Assembly: GCF_031624495.1 (NCBI RefSeq) | Contig: NZ_JAMQOP010000002.1 | Span: 186,001-250,000, forward strand | DNA: 64,000 nucleotides | Source of the DNA: Halogeometricum sp. S1BR25-6 | GTDB lineage: Archaea > Halobacteriota > Halobacteria > Halobacteriales > Haloferacaceae | Direction: 5' to 3' | Shown: piece after piece, positions 7,920 through 17,443 of the stretch | Position numbering within the stretch: position 1 is the stretch's first letter | How the letters are laid out: each line of letters opens with the position of its first letter | Program-made: the position numbers and the translations under genes | Notes under the pieces: model-generated | The model's database searches: none | Told to the model about the DNA's origin: nothing | The model's input: the letters and a program-made list of their open reading frames with translations, nothing else

Positions 7920-9635
7920 CTACTCGTGCGCCCAGTAGACGACCGACTCGTCGTCCCCTTGGGAGTCCACTCTGACGAACCCGATACGCTCGAACTGCAC
8001 CACCTCGTCGACGTCGGCGTCGGCGAAGTCGGGTTCGGCCACGCCCGTCACGTCGCCCTCCATCGTCCGCATCCGGACGGACACGTTGTCCTCGGCGGGC
8101 GCCCAGTGAATCACGTCGACGTCGCCGGAACGGACCACTTCGATGGTGTCGTCGGTGTGGACGAGCGAGTCGCCCTCGCGGCGGACGCAGCCGAATCCTT
8201 TCAGCCAGACCCGCTCACCCTCGGCGGGCACGTCCGCGGATTCGACGACGACGCCGTCGGCGGCGGGGACGGTTCTGTCCCCCCGGTCCTCGTGGTCGGG
8301 GTGAATCGCGGGGTGGCCCGCCTCGGGGCCGCCCTCGACGGCGAATCGCTCCCCGTTCCGGACGAGGAAGTAGCGGGGCGCCTCGTCGTCGACGACGTCG
8401 CGGTTGTTCGCGTAGATGGCCGACATCGAGAGGTCGACGTCGGAGGTGGAGGTGCCGAGTTCGAGCATCGCGTCCACGATGGCTGACCCCCGAATCCCCC
8501 GGCGGCGGAGGCTCTTGATGGTCGGCGCGCGGGGGTCGTCCCAGCCGTCGAGTTCGCCCGCCTCGATTTTCGCCTTGATGGTGGAGGTGGACATCTTCAC
8601 GTCGTAGGCATCCACCTGCACGTGCCCCCAGTGGACGACTTCGGGGTACTCCCAGTCGAAGTAGTCGTAGAGGAACCGCTGGCGTTTGGCCGAATCCTGC
8701 AGGTCGATGCCGCGGATGATGTGCGTGACGCCCGTGAGGTGGTCGTCGACGCCGGACTGGAAATCAAGCATCGGCCAGCAGCGGTAGTCAGAGGCCTCCT
8801 CGCGTGGGTGCGGCGTGTCTATCATCCGGAACGCCACCCAGTCGCGCAGGGCGGGGTTCTTGTGCTCGATGTCCGTCTTGATTCGGAGCACCATCTCGCC
8901 GGAGGAGTACTCGCCGTCGACCATCGCCTCGAACTCCTCGCGGGTCGTCTCGACGTCCTTGTCGCGGTGCGGACACGGTTCGCCCGCGTTCTTCAACTCC
9001 GAGAACGCCTCGCCCGAACAGGAGCAGGTGTACGCCCCGCCCATCTCGATGACCTCGCGGGCGTGGTCGTAGTACGTCTCCATCCGGTCGGAGGCCCGGA
9101 TGACCTCGTCCGGTTCGAAGCCGAGGTAGTCGATGTCCTCCAAGATGGCGTCGTAGGCGTCCAAGTCGGGGCGCTTCGTCTCGGGGTCGGTGTCGTCGAA
9201 ACGGACGACGAACGACCCGTCGTATAGCTCCTTGTAGGTCCCGATGACGGCGGGCATCCGCGCGTGGCCGATGTGCCACGGGCCGTTCGGGTTCGGCGCG
9301 GCGCGCATCCTGACCTCGTCGTAGTCGTCCGCGTTCGGCAGGTCCGGCAGCGTCCGGTCGTCGGCCTCCTCCTCGGCTTCCATCTCCGCGAGTTCCTCGG
9401 GGGCCAACTCCTCCAGTCGGGCGCGCTTCTCCTCGGGCGGGAGGTCGTTCACGCGGCCGACGACGCCGCCGACGACGCCCGGAATCTCGTCGCCGTGGGG
9501 TCGAAAGTCGGGATTCTCCCCCATCAGCGGTCCCATGACCGCCCCCACGTCGGCGTCGCTGTCGTACTTGACCGCGTTCAGGAGGGCGTGCTTCTCCGCC
9601 TCTCGCTCCACGCGCTCTCGTAACTCGTCGTCCAT
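7920..9635 (-). CDS. gltX: Glutamyl-tRNA synthetase (archaeal type)
   Basis: 571 residues from the ATG at 9635 (MDDELRERVEREA). The class I signature appears as GPWHIGHARM and the KMSKS loop as VKMSTSTIK. A Cys cluster (CSCSGEAF, then CPHRD) sits in the insert. The archaeal/eukaryal-type C-terminal beta-barrel domain follows. An upstream in-frame extension to 9851 exists, but it is proline/arginine-rich and unlike GluRS, so I reject it. In archaea that lack GlnRS this enzyme normally also charges tRNA-Gln for the amidotransferase route. Same strand as idsA and rnj, after a 277-bp gap. Confidence 0.95.
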   Translation of the reverse strand: MDDELRERVEREAEKHALLNAVKYDSDADVGAVMGPLMGENPDFRPHGDEIPGVVGGVVGRVNDLPPEEKRARLEELAPEELAEMEAEEEADDRTLPDLPNADDYDEVRMRAAPNPNGPWHIGHARMPAVIGTYKELYDGSFVVRFDDTDPETKRPDLDAYDAILEDIDYLGFEPDEVIRASDRMETYYDHAREVIEMGGAYTCSCSGEAFSELKNAGEPCPHRDKDVETTREEFEAMVDGEYSSGEMVLRIKTDIEHKNPALRDWVAFRMIDTPHPREEASDYRCWPMLDFQSGVDDHLTGVTHIIRGIDLQDSAKRQRFLYDYFDWEYPEVVHWGHVQVDAYDVKMSTSTIKAKIEAGELDGWDDPRAPTIKSLRRRGIRGSAIVDAMLELGTSTSDVDLSMSAIYANNRDVVDDEAPRYFLVRNGERFAVEGGPEAGHPAIHPDHEDRGDRTVPAADGVVVESADVPAEGERVWLKGFGCVRREGDSLVHTDDTIEVVRSGDVDVIHWAPAEDNVSVRMRTMEGDVTGVAEPDFADADVDEVVQFERIGFVRVDSQGDDESVVYWAHE

Positions 9636-9912
9636 TACCGTCCGATTCCGCCCGCCGCCTAAAAACAAGCCCGGATTGGGGCACGCGCGCCCCGTCGTCG
9701 CCTCGCTTCCGGCCGGACGGCCTCGGTCGACCGGCGGCGACCCGACGACGGAGCGGTCCGCGCCCGCGCCGCGGGCACACGGGTAGGGGTGCGTTAACTC
9801 TTGGCACGGATAGCATATATCGCTTTCGCGCCCGTGCGGTGTGAGAGCCAAACTAGGAGTGTCGAACGAACGTCGAAGAACTCGGCGCGGCGTCCGCGCC
9901 GCGTCCGGGGCG

Positions 9913-10959
9913 TCAGTAGCCGCGGGTGATGAGGTAGTCGGCGGTGTCTTCGAGCAGCGACCGCGCCTCGTTGTCCGGGAGGACTTCGAGGTGGCGCTTC
10001 GCCCGGTCCGTGAGTTCCTGTGCGGTCTCGCGGGCGTAGTCGATGGAGCCGGCCGCCTCCAGTTCGGCGACGGCGGCGTCTATCTCCTCTTCGGTGACGC
10101 CGTCGACGGTGTCGGCGGCGACGAGGCCGTCCACGTCGACGCCCTGCTGACGCGCGTGGAGGGTGATGAGCGTCTCTTTGTCCTCGATGAGGTCCGACCC
10201 GCGCTGCTTGCCGAGTTTCTCCGAGGGGACCGTGAGGTCCAACACGTCGTCCTGAATCTGGAAGGCGCACCCGGAGTCGATGCCGTAGCGGTAGAGCGCC
10301 TCGACCGTCTCGTCGTCGGCGCCCATCAGCACCGCGGCCGTCGCGGTGGCGGCGCCGTACAGCACGGCCGTCTTCAGTTCGACCATATCGAGGTACTCCT
10401 CGGGGACGACCTCCGTCCGGCGCTCGAACTCCACGTCCAGCGCTTGCCCCTCGCAGATCTTCGTGCAGGTGGTGGCGAGCAGTCGGACGGCTTCGAGGCC
10501 GTTGGCCGGGTCCGCGCCGGTGTCGGTCATCAACTCGAACGCCTTGGCGTACAGCGTGTCGCCGGCGAGGATGGCCGTCTCGGTGTCGTACTCTTTGTGC
10601 ACCGCGGGGACGCCGCGACGGAGGTCGTCGTCGTCCATGATGTCGTCGTGGATGAGCGTGAACGACTGGATGACCTCGATGCTCACGGCGGCGGCCATCA
10701 CGTCGACCGTCGTGCCGTCGACGCCCGGGAACGACCGGTACTCCTCCGAGAGCGGTTCGACGTCGGCGAGCGCCTCGGCGGTGAGAAGCGTCACCGTCGG
10801 GCGGAGCCGCTTACCGCCGGCCTGTAGGAGGTACCGCGTGGCCTCGTACAGCCGTTCGGGCTCCGCCATCGGCACGTCCTCGTCGAGCGCGTCGTTGACG
10901 AGTTGCCGCCGCTGCCGGACGGCTTCGAGCACCCGCTCCTCCGTCGCTTCCGAGTTCAT
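9913..10959 (-). CDS. idsA: Polyprenyl diphosphate synthase (geranylgeranyl-PP synthase)
   Basis: 348 residues. Both aspartate-rich motifs are present: FARM DDIMD (LIHDDIMDDDDLRRG) and SARM DDVLD (FQIQDDVLDLTV). The GGKRLRP motif binds IPP. The enzyme condenses IPP with allylic diphosphates, making the C20 precursor for archaeal lipid side chains; some haloarchaeal paralogues make C25. Chain length cannot be settled from reading alone. It begins one base after the RNase J stop, so the two form an operon. Confidence 0.94.
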   Translation of the reverse strand: MNSEATEERVLEAVRQRRQLVNDALDEDVPMAEPERLYEATRYLLQAGGKRLRPTVTLLTAEALADVEPLSEEYRSFPGVDGTTVDVMAAAVSIEVIQSFTLIHDDIMDDDDLRRGVPAVHKEYDTETAILAGDTLYAKAFELMTDTGADPANGLEAVRLLATTCTKICEGQALDVEFERRTEVVPEEYLDMVELKTAVLYGAATATAAVLMGADDETVEALYRYGIDSGCAFQIQDDVLDLTVPSEKLGKQRGSDLIEDKETLITLHARQQGVDVDGLVAADTVDGVTEEEIDAAVAELEAAGSIDYARETAQELTDRAKRHLEVLPDNEARSLLEDTADYLITRGY

Positions 10960-10960
10960 C

Positions 10961-12313
10961 TCACTCCACCAGTTGGATCATGTTGCCGTTCCGCGTCACG
11001 TGGAGGTCCCGCCCCAGCGCGTACCCCTGCGACTCACAGAGGTCCACGTACGGCGCGAAGCCCTTGAGGTCCTGGTGAGCCGGGATGACGTGCTGCGGCT
11101 GGAGCGCGTCGAGCATCTGGTAGTGACCCTCCTCGCGGAGGTGGCCCGACACGTGAATCTCGTCGTAGATGCGCGCGCCCTGCATCTTCAGGAGGCGCTC
11201 GGACTGGTAGCGCTGGCCCTCGTTCGTCGGCTCCGGGATGACCCGCGCCGAGAAGATGACCTTGTCGCCGTTGTCGAGTTCGTACGGCGTCTCGCCGCGG
11301 CCCATGCGGGTGAGCATCGCGCGCGGTTCGCCCTGGTGACCCGTGACGATGGGGAGGTAGTTCTCCTTGCCCTCCTTCATGATGCGCTTGAACGTCCGGT
11401 CGACGGACTTGCGGTGGCCGTACATCCCCACGTCGTCGGGGATGTCGACGAAGCCGAGTCGCTCGGCGGTGCCGGAGTACTTCTCCATCGAACGGCCCAA
11501 GAGAACGGGCTGTCGGCCGATGTCCTTGGCGAACTCGACGAGCGAGGAGACGCGGGAGATGTGCGAGGAGAACGTCGTCGCCACGATGCCGCCGTCGTAG
11601 TCCTCGATGGACGTCATCACGTCCTGCAGGTGGCGCCGCGCGACGGACTCGGACGGGGTGCGTCCCTTCCGACCGGCGTTCGTGCAGTCCTCGATGTAAC
11701 AGAGGACGCCGTTGTCCTCGCGACCGATCTCTCGGAAGCGCTCCATGTCGATGGGGTCTTCGAGGACCGGCGAGTGGTCCATGCGCTTGTCGAGGCCGTA
11801 GACGATGGCGCCCTCGGGAGTGTGGAGGACGGGGTTGATGGCGTCAATGATGGAGTGTGTGACGTGGACGAACTCCATCTCGACGTTGCCCGAGTCCCCG
11901 ATGGACATCGTCTCGCCGGCGCTCATCTTCACCAGGTCGTTGTTGACGTTGAACTTGTTCTCGCCCTCGACCTGCTGTTTCACCAGTTCGATGGTGAACG
12001 GGGACGCCACGACGGGGGCGTCGTAGCGGTGGGCGAGTTTCGAGATGGCGCCGATGTGGTCGAGGTGGCCGTGCGTCGGCACGATGGCCTTCACGTCGCC
12101 CTCGAGTTCGGACATGACCCGGTCGTCCGGGATGGCGCCCATGTCGATCAGGTCGAGGCTGTGCATCTTTTCGGTCTCCACGTTGTCGTGGATGAGGACC
12201 TGACTCAGATTCAGGCCCATGTCGAAGACGACGACGTCGTCGCCTGCGCGTACCGCCGTCATCTGGCGACCGACTTCTTCGTATCCGCCTATGGTTGCGA
12301 TTTCGATTTCCAT
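10961..12313 (-). CDS. rnj: Archaeal RNase J (beta-CASP metallo-beta-lactamase ribonuclease)
   Basis: 450 residues from the ATG at 12313 ([18 protein letters not shown]). The metallo-beta-lactamase motif II reads [10 protein letters not shown], and HVTHSIIDA and the C-terminal SGHLREEGH and PAHQD motifs mark a beta-CASP 5'-3' exoribonuclease. It acts in RNA turnover and processing. An in-frame ATG at 12358 would add 15 residues; I prefer the inner start because RNase J proteins begin with the [12 protein letters not shown] strand. The only plausible TATA on this strand (12528-12538) implies a leader of nearly 190 bases with strong inverted repeats. Confidence 0.93.
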   Translation of the reverse strand: MEIEIATIGGYEEVGRQMTAVRAGDDVVVFDMGLNLSQVLIHDNVETEKMHSLDLIDMGAIPDDRVMSELEGDVKAIVPTHGHLDHIGAISKLAHRYDAPVVASPFTIELVKQQVEGENKFNVNNDLVKMSAGETMSIGDSGNVEMEFVHVTHSIIDAINPVLHTPEGAIVYGLDKRMDHSPVLEDPIDMERFREIGREDNGVLCYIEDCTNAGRKGRTPSESVARRHLQDVMTSIEDYDGGIVATTFSSHISRVSSLVEFAKDIGRQPVLLGRSMEKYSGTAERLGFVDIPDDVGMYGHRKSVDRTFKRIMKEGKENYLPIVTGHQGEPRAMLTRMGRGETPYELDNGDKVIFSARVIPEPTNEGQRYQSERLLKMQGARIYDEIHVSGHLREEGHYQMLDALQPQHVIPAHQDLKGFAPYVDLCESQGYALGRDLHVTRNGNMIQLVE

Positions 12314-12653
12314 GGTTTTCCGAGCATTGAAAGCCACAACTGTGGCGAAGGTGCTCACTCAAACGCCCCGCCGATTCCCGGACGCGCCGCGAGTCGGCGC
12401 GTCCGCGTCACGGGACTGAACGGCCCCGGCATCTTACAGCACGTCGGTCGTCGGCCCCGCGTGTGACGACTTCGGACGCCGTCACACTTACCCGCGGGTG
12501 TAGCAGTGAGTGGGGCTACACACTGGGGTATTAAAAACTACGTGGGTTACGCCGCCTCCGTCCCGCGCGTTCGGCGGCCTCCGCGCCGACCCTTCGATAG
12601 AGGTCAGATATTAAGAAAGATTGAATATCGGAGGTGTCCTGGTCCGGACACGT
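12314..12653. other. Divergent intergenic region rnj / histidine kinase, with three inverted repeats
   Basis: No gene is visible in these 340 bases. They hold a 6-bp hairpin (GCCACA-AC-TGTGGC, 12333-12346) and a 22-base repeat shared with 17699-17720 (12368-12389). A perfect 10-bp hairpin with a 5-nt loop follows (12380-12404), then an inverted repeat GTGTAGC-N10-GCTACAC (12498-12521). The TATA-like TATTAAAAAC (12528-12537) reads TTTTTAATA on the other strand and probably serves rnj. A second TATA-like element (GATATTAAG, about 12607) fits the histidine kinase gene. Confidence 0.6.
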
Positions 12654-13703
12654 ATGGACCCGAGCAGACTCACGGAGGAGGTGGAGGCGGACCTCTTCGA
12701 GTATCTGCCGGTGATGCTGCTCGTGACGCGCCCCGACGACGCGGGTCACCCCGTCGTGGAGGACTGCAACGAACGGTTCCTCGACCGACTCGGTTACGTC
12801 CGCGAGGAGGTGGTCGGCCGCCGCGTCGCGGCGTTCTACACCGCCGACTCCGCGGAGCGACACCGGAGCGGCGGGTACGAACGCGCCCGCGGAGGGAGGT
12901 ACGGCCGCGAGGAGCGGGACTTTCTCACCGCCGGCGGCAACGTCGTCTCCACCGTCGTCCGCGCGACGCCGCGCCGCGTCGACGGCGAGGTGGTCGGCGT
13001 CGTCGCGGTGTACGTCGACGTGACGAGGCAGAAGTGGCGCGAACAGCAAGTGAAGGTGCTCAACCGCGTGCTGCGGCACAACATCCGCAACGACCTGAAC
13101 CTCCTGCACGGTCACGCGAGGACACTCGCCCGGCACGAGGACGAGGCGGTGGCGACGTCGGCGCGGGTGGTCGGCCGGACCGTCGAACACTGGTTGTCGC
13201 TGGCCGAGAAGGCCGCCGAGATAGAGCGCGTCTTCGAGGAGTTTCCGGATCGGTCGACGCCGCTGTCGGCGCTGCTCCGAGAGACGCAGACGGCCGTCGA
13301 ACTCGCGCGGCCGTCGACGACGGTGCGGGTCGAAGGTCCGGCCGACGGCGACGTGTCCGTCTCCTCGCGCCTCGGCGTCGCCCTCGAAGAACTGTGCGAG
13401 AACGGCGTCAAACACGCCGAACGGGAACGGCCGACGGTCGCCGTCGAGGCGACGCGGGAAGGGGAGCGGATCGAGTTGACCGTGACCGACCGGGGGCCGG
13501 GCATCCCCGACCACGAACGTGCGGTCCTGCGCGACGGCGAGGAGACGTCGCTCGTCCACGGGAGCGGACTGGGGCTCTGGTTGGTGCGTACCATCGTCCG
13601 GCGCCTCGGCGGCGAACTTAACGTCGGCGACGCCGACGGCGGGCCGGGCAGCGTCGTGACGGTGACGGTTCCCGTCGCCCCGGCCGGAGGTGTCAGCGAG
13701 TGA
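12654..13703 (+). CDS. PAS-domain sensor histidine kinase
   Basis: 349 residues from the ATG at 12654. A PAS-like sensor occupies about residues 15-125 (VEDCNERFLDRLGY). The haloarchaeal H-box follows (VLNRVLRHNIRNDLN) with the phosphorylatable His near 142. The ATP-binding domain has the N box (EELCENGVKH), G1 (DRGPGIP) and G2 (GSGLGLWLV). There is no transmembrane segment, so it should be a cytosolic sensor. No response regulator gene is adjacent. A TTG at 12621 would add 11 residues; the ATG is preferred. Confidence 0.88.
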   Translation: MDPSRLTEEVEADLFEYLPVMLLVTRPDDAGHPVVEDCNERFLDRLGYVREEVVGRRVAAFYTADSAERHRSGGYERARGGRYGREERDFLTAGGNVVSTVVRATPRRVDGEVVGVVAVYVDVTRQKWREQQVKVLNRVLRHNIRNDLNLLHGHARTLARHEDEAVATSARVVGRTVEHWLSLAEKAAEIERVFEEFPDRSTPLSALLRETQTAVELARPSTTVRVEGPADGDVSVSSRLGVALEELCENGVKHAERERPTVAVEATREGERIELTVTDRGPGIPDHERAVLRDGEETSLVHGSGLGLWLVRTIVRRLGGELNVGDADGGPGSVVTVTVPVAPAGGVSE

Positions 13704-13730
13704 CGACGAATCGGACGTGTGTTCGGCACC

Positions 13731-13737
13731 TTTAATA
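13731..13737 (+). promoter_or_regulatory. TATA element of the lsm-rpl37e operon
   Basis: TTTAATA, 23 bases before the Lsm ATG. With the usual TATA-to-start distance this predicts transcription beginning at or a base or two before the start codon, i.e. a leaderless mRNA. Confidence 0.55.
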
Positions 13738-13760
13738 CCGAAACCCGATGCGTTGTTGCC

Positions 13761-13994
13761 ATGAGCGGACGACCCCTCGACGTACTCGAGGCTTCGCTGG
13801 AAGAAACCGTAACCGTCAACCTGAAAGACGGTAGCTCTTACCACGGAACTCTGGCGGGCTACGACCAGCACATGAACGTTGTTCTCGAGGCGCCGGCCGA
13901 CGAGGAGGAGGCCATCCTCGGCGAGATAGAAGTGACACCGGTGGAAGACACAACCATTATACGCGGCGATAACGTCGTCACGATCAAAGCATGA
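13761..13994 (+). CDS. lsm: Sm-like (Lsm) RNA-binding protein
   Basis: 77 residues, a single Sm fold. Sm1 is recognisable in the strand [27 protein letters not shown]. Sm2 is the C-terminal [12 protein letters not shown], with the conserved RG-D motif that builds the uridine-binding pocket. Archaeal Lsm proteins form heptameric rings that bind small RNAs and U-rich tails. The stop overlaps the L37e start by 4 bases (ATGA), the usual archaeal lsm-rpl37e arrangement. Confidence 0.95.
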   Translation: MSGRPLDVLEASLEETVTVNLKDGSSYHGTLAGYDQHMNVVLEAPADEEEAILGEIEVTPVEDTTIIRGDNVVTIKA

Positions 13995-14173
13995 CGGGAG
14001 CAGGAACCCCGAGCCAAGGAAAGAAGAACAAGACGACGCACGTGAAGTGCCGCCGTTGCGGTGAGAAGTCTTACCACGTGAAGAAGAAGCAGTGCTCCTC
14101 GTGCGGGTTCGGCAAGTCCGCCAAACGACGCGGCTACGAGTGGCAGTCGAAGTCGGGCGACCACGGTAACTGA
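13991..14173 (+). CDS. rpl37e: 50S ribosomal protein L37e
   Basis: 60 residues, highly basic. A C4 zinc ribbon ([11 protein letters not shown], then CSSCGFG) and the [12 protein letters not shown]-terminus identify L37e. It is co-transcribed with lsm through a 4-base overlap. A pyrimidine-rich tract (about 14178-14213) directly after the stop may serve termination. Confidence 0.96.
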   Translation: MTGAGTPSQGKKNKTTHVKCRRCGEKSYHVKKKQCSSCGFGKSAKRRGYEWQSKSGDHGN

Positions 14174-14423
14174 AGCGGCCTTCTTCCTCTCCTCTCGTCT
14201 CTTTTCCTTCCCCCGAGCGACGGCGCCGTCCCGAGTTCGACCGGTCGCCCGCAGACGACGCCGCTTCGAGTCTCGCGTTCGTCTCTCTCTCGCCCTCGCC
14301 GTCGGTCGCTCTCTACTCGTCCGCGGCGTCCGATAATGCATGAACGTGTACACAATCGCCGATAGAACCGGCGAAGAAGGCACAAGGACGGGTTTTTTAC
14401 GCTTCGACGCCGCAGTCTCGTGT

Positions 14424-15980
14424 ATGTCAGACGGGCGGGACGCTCAGACCCCCACACCCGGACGCGACGCGGGCCGACAGCAACCGACCGCCGCGGACCT
14501 CTCGGGGCCGACCGAGAAGTGCGGCGTCGTCGGCGTCGCCCTCTCGGACCGCGCGGCGGCGCGGCCCCTGTACTACTCCCTGTACGCGCTTCAGCACCGG
14601 GGACAGGAGTCGGCGGGCATCGTCACGCACGACGGGTTCCAACAGCACAGCCACGTCGAGACGGGCCTCGTCGGCGACGTGTTCGGTGAAGGGGACCTCG
14701 ACTCGCTGGCGGGGACCACGGGCATCGGGCACGTCCGCTACCCCACGTCCGGGGGGCTGGGGTCCTGTTGCGCCCAACCGTTCTCCGTCTCGTTCAAGTC
14801 GGGGTCGCTCGGCCTCGCGCACAACGGCAACCTCGTGAACGCCGACGAGATACGCGCGGAACTGGAGGACCTCGGCCACGCGTTCACCTCGACGGGCGAC
14901 ACGGAGGTCATCGCCCACGACCTCGCCCGCAATCTCTTAGAAGAGGACCTCGTCCGCGCCGTCAAGCACACGATGAAGCGCGTCCACGGTTCCTACTCGC
15001 TCACCATCATGCACGACGAGACGGTGCTCGGCGTCCGGGACCCCGAGGGCAACCGGCCGCTCTGCATCGGCGAACTCGAAGACGGCTACGTCCTCGCCAG
15101 CGAGTCGGCCGCCATCGACACCCTCGACGGCGAACTCGTCCGCGACGTCCGACCGGGCGAACTCGTCGTCCTCGACGCCGATGGCTCCGGCTACGACACC
15201 TACCAACTCGTCGAACGGGAGGACACCGCCCACTGCTTCTTCGAGCACGTCTACTTCGCCCGCCCGGACTCCGTCATCGACGACACCCTCGTCTACGAGG
15301 CCCGCCGCGGATTGGGGAGGAAACTCTGGGAGGAGTCCGGCGTCGAGTCCGACGTGGTGATGCCCGTGCCCGACTCCGGCCGCGCGTTCGCCTCGGGGTA
15401 CGCCGAGGCGGCCAACGAGACGACGCCCGACGGCGACCCCCGCGAGGGCGAGGACAGCGTCGAGTTCGCCGAGGGCCTGATGAAGAACCGCTACGTCGGC
15501 CGGACGTTCATCATGCCGACGCAGGACGAACGCGAACGCGCCGTCCGCCTGAAGCTCAATCCGATACGGAGCACCATCGAGGGGCGCTCCGTCACCATCA
15601 TCGACGACAGCATCGTCCGCGGCACCACCTCCCGGCAACTCGTCCAACTCGTCCGCGACGCCGGCGCCGAGGAGGTACACGTCCGCATCGGCGCGCCGCC
15701 CATCGTCGCCCCCTGCTACATGGGCATCGACATGGCGACGCGCGAGGAACTCATCGCCTCCGATAAGACGACCGAGGAGATACGCGACGACATCGGCGCC
15801 GACAGCCTCTCGTATCTCTCCATCGACGCCATCAGCGAGGTGCTCGGGGAGTCGCGGACGGACCTCTGTTTGGGCTGTGTCACCGGCGAGTACCCCTACG
15901 ACATCGACGGTGAAGCGACCGACCGCGACGTCTCCCGACCCGCCATCTCCGAGGGCGAACCGACGCCCGCGGACGACTGA
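14424..15980 (+). CDS. purF: Amidophosphoribosyltransferase
   Basis: 518 residues. It catalyses the first committed step of purine synthesis, PRPP plus glutamine to phosphoribosylamine. The Ntn-type glutaminase nucleophile is C33 in EKCGVVGVAL, followed by ALQHRGQESAGI. The PRPP loop is VTIIDDSIVRGTTS. C-terminal CLGC and other cysteines fit the Fe-S-bearing Bacillus-type enzyme. Residues 1-32 are a low-complexity leader that must be cleaved to free C33. A T-run at 14393-14398 sits about 27 bases before the ATG, consistent with a leaderless transcript. Confidence 0.96.
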   Translation: MSDGRDAQTPTPGRDAGRQQPTAADLSGPTEKCGVVGVALSDRAAARPLYYSLYALQHRGQESAGIVTHDGFQQHSHVETGLVGDVFGEGDLDSLAGTTGIGHVRYPTSGGLGSCCAQPFSVSFKSGSLGLAHNGNLVNADEIRAELEDLGHAFTSTGDTEVIAHDLARNLLEEDLVRAVKHTMKRVHGSYSLTIMHDETVLGVRDPEGNRPLCIGELEDGYVLASESAAIDTLDGELVRDVRPGELVVLDADGSGYDTYQLVEREDTAHCFFEHVYFARPDSVIDDTLVYEARRGLGRKLWEESGVESDVVMPVPDSGRAFASGYAEAANETTPDGDPREGEDSVEFAEGLMKNRYVGRTFIMPTQDERERAVRLKLNPIRSTIEGRSVTIIDDSIVRGTTSRQLVQLVRDAGAEEVHVRIGAPPIVAPCYMGIDMATREELIASDKTTEEIRDDIGADSLSYLSIDAISEVLGESRTDLCLGCVTGEYPYDIDGEATDRDVSRPAISEGEPTPADD

Positions 15981-16180
15981 CGCGGCCGAATCGGCTCTCG
16001 ATGCTCGCCCGTCCGCTCGGACGCCACCGCTCCGTTCCCGCCCGCACGGACCCGACTTCGTCTCCGCTCGAAGACATGTCGCGGCGCGACGACGGTTTCG
16101 TCCCGATACCAGACTCGACCCGACAGTCACCTTCGCGGCCGGGGCTGTTTATCCGCGTCGCGCGACACGTTCGAACCACG

Positions 16181-16684
16181 ATGACCCTCGAAACACCCCG
16201 CGACCTGTTCGTGCACGAACTGAAGCAGATGTACTACGTGGAGAACCGACTCGTCGACGTGCTGGAAGAACTCGCCACCGAGACGCCGGACGAGAAACTC
16301 GCGAAGGGCTTCTCGTCTCACCGCGACGAGACGCGGCAGCAGGTGGAACGCCTCGAGCGGGTATTCCGGGAGATCGGCGAGACGCCCGAGGAGGCGGAGA
16401 GCGGCGCCCTCGACGGTCTGCTGCGCGACCGCGAGGAGTTCGAACGACAGGTCGGGTCGGACGACCTCAAGACTCCGTTCAACCTCACGGCGGGTATCAA
16501 GACCGAACGCGTGGAGATAACGGCGTACCAGTCGCTCATCACGCTCGCCAACGAGATAGAGTTCGACGGCGACGTGAAAGACCCGCTCGAAGCGAACCTC
16601 GACGAGGAGAAGGACACGCTGCGGTCGCTCGAGAAGATACAGAAGGGTTCGAGCATCAAGAACGTCATCCAGAACCTGCTGTAA
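16181..16684 (+). CDS. DUF892 / YciE-YciF ferritin-like four-helix protein
   Basis: 167 residues, all helical and acidic. The start LFVHELKQMYYVENRLVDVLEELA and the later VEITAYQSLITLA helix, with spaced Glu and His, are typical of the YciE/DUF892 branch of ferritin-like proteins, linked to stress responses. The direct biochemical role is not established. TATA-like TTTATCC about 30 bases before the ATG. A second family member lies at 61222-61710 on the other strand, but the two are not closely similar. Confidence 0.85.
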   Translation: MTLETPRDLFVHELKQMYYVENRLVDVLEELATETPDEKLAKGFSSHRDETRQQVERLERVFREIGETPEEAESGALDGLLRDREEFERQVGSDDLKTPFNLTAGIKTERVEITAYQSLITLANEIEFDGDVKDPLEANLDEEKDTLRSLEKIQKGSSIKNVIQNLL

Positions 16685-16749
16685 GCGTTCGGAATCGGCG
16701 TTCTCCCTTTTCGTTCCGCGTGACCCCCCGGACCGCGTCGGGCCGCCGG

Positions 16750-17310
16750 TCAGTAGACGTGGTACAGCAGGAGGTACACCACGTCGCCGAGGAAGAAGGA
16801 GACGAGCCACAGCGACGCCGCCACCCGACCGACCCGCTTGTGCCGCGTGTCGTATATCTCCGCGACCGGTCGGGTCGCGGCGAGGAGGACGGCGTAGTAG
16901 ACCAGCGGAATGCAGGCGATGGCTAGGAGGATGTGAACCGCCAAGGTCGGGAGGTAGACGAATCGATACACCGCCGCGGGGCCGGGGAACTCAGCCGTCC
17001 CCACGAGGGCGATGCGGTAGAGATAGCAGGCGAGAAAGGCGGCGAACAGCGCCAGGGTGGTGAGCATTAGCGTCCGGTGTCGGCGCACGTCCCCGCGACG
17101 TATCGCGCGCACGCCGAGGAGGATGGTTCCGATGGCCGTCGTGCTGAGCACTGCGTTCAGGTGCGGGATGGCGGCCAGCGCGCCGTCGGAGACGCGGGGG
17201 AGCGACGACTCGGGGACGTAGCCGAGCACGGTGCCGAACACGAGCGCCAGCGAGACGACGCTCAGTGCCGCCGTCGCCGCGGGGACGTGGTCTCGAGCGC
17301 GGAGTTGCAT
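16750..17310 (-). CDS. DUF420-family membrane protein
   Basis: 186 residues with five predicted membrane helices. Histidines lie at helix ends (IPHLNAVLS, RHRTLMLTT, VHILLAIA, DTRHKRVGR), the pattern of DUF420 proteins, which resemble heme-copper-oxidase-associated membrane proteins. The start chosen is the ATG at 17310 (MQLRARDHV). In-frame codons upstream (17376 and beyond) run into a non-hydrophobic, poorly conserved stretch. It ends 66 bp after the convergent DUF892 gene stop. No oxidase genes are adjacent. Confidence 0.82.
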   Translation of the reverse strand: MQLRARDHVPAATAALSVVSLALVFGTVLGYVPESSLPRVSDGALAAIPHLNAVLSTTAIGTILLGVRAIRRGDVRRHRTLMLTTLALFAAFLACYLYRIALVGTAEFPGPAAVYRFVYLPTLAVHILLAIACIPLVYYAVLLAATRPVAEIYDTRHKRVGRVAASLWLVSFFLGDVVYLLLYHVY

Positions 17311-17443
17311 ATCCGAAGGGGGAGCCTCGGCGGGCAAAACCGTACCGACCGCGTGGCGCCTGCGAACGCCCGACATGTGGACGCCGAAAGGAAACTCATT
17401 TAAATTACCCCGGACAACGAAGGAGTGCAACACGATACAGCGA

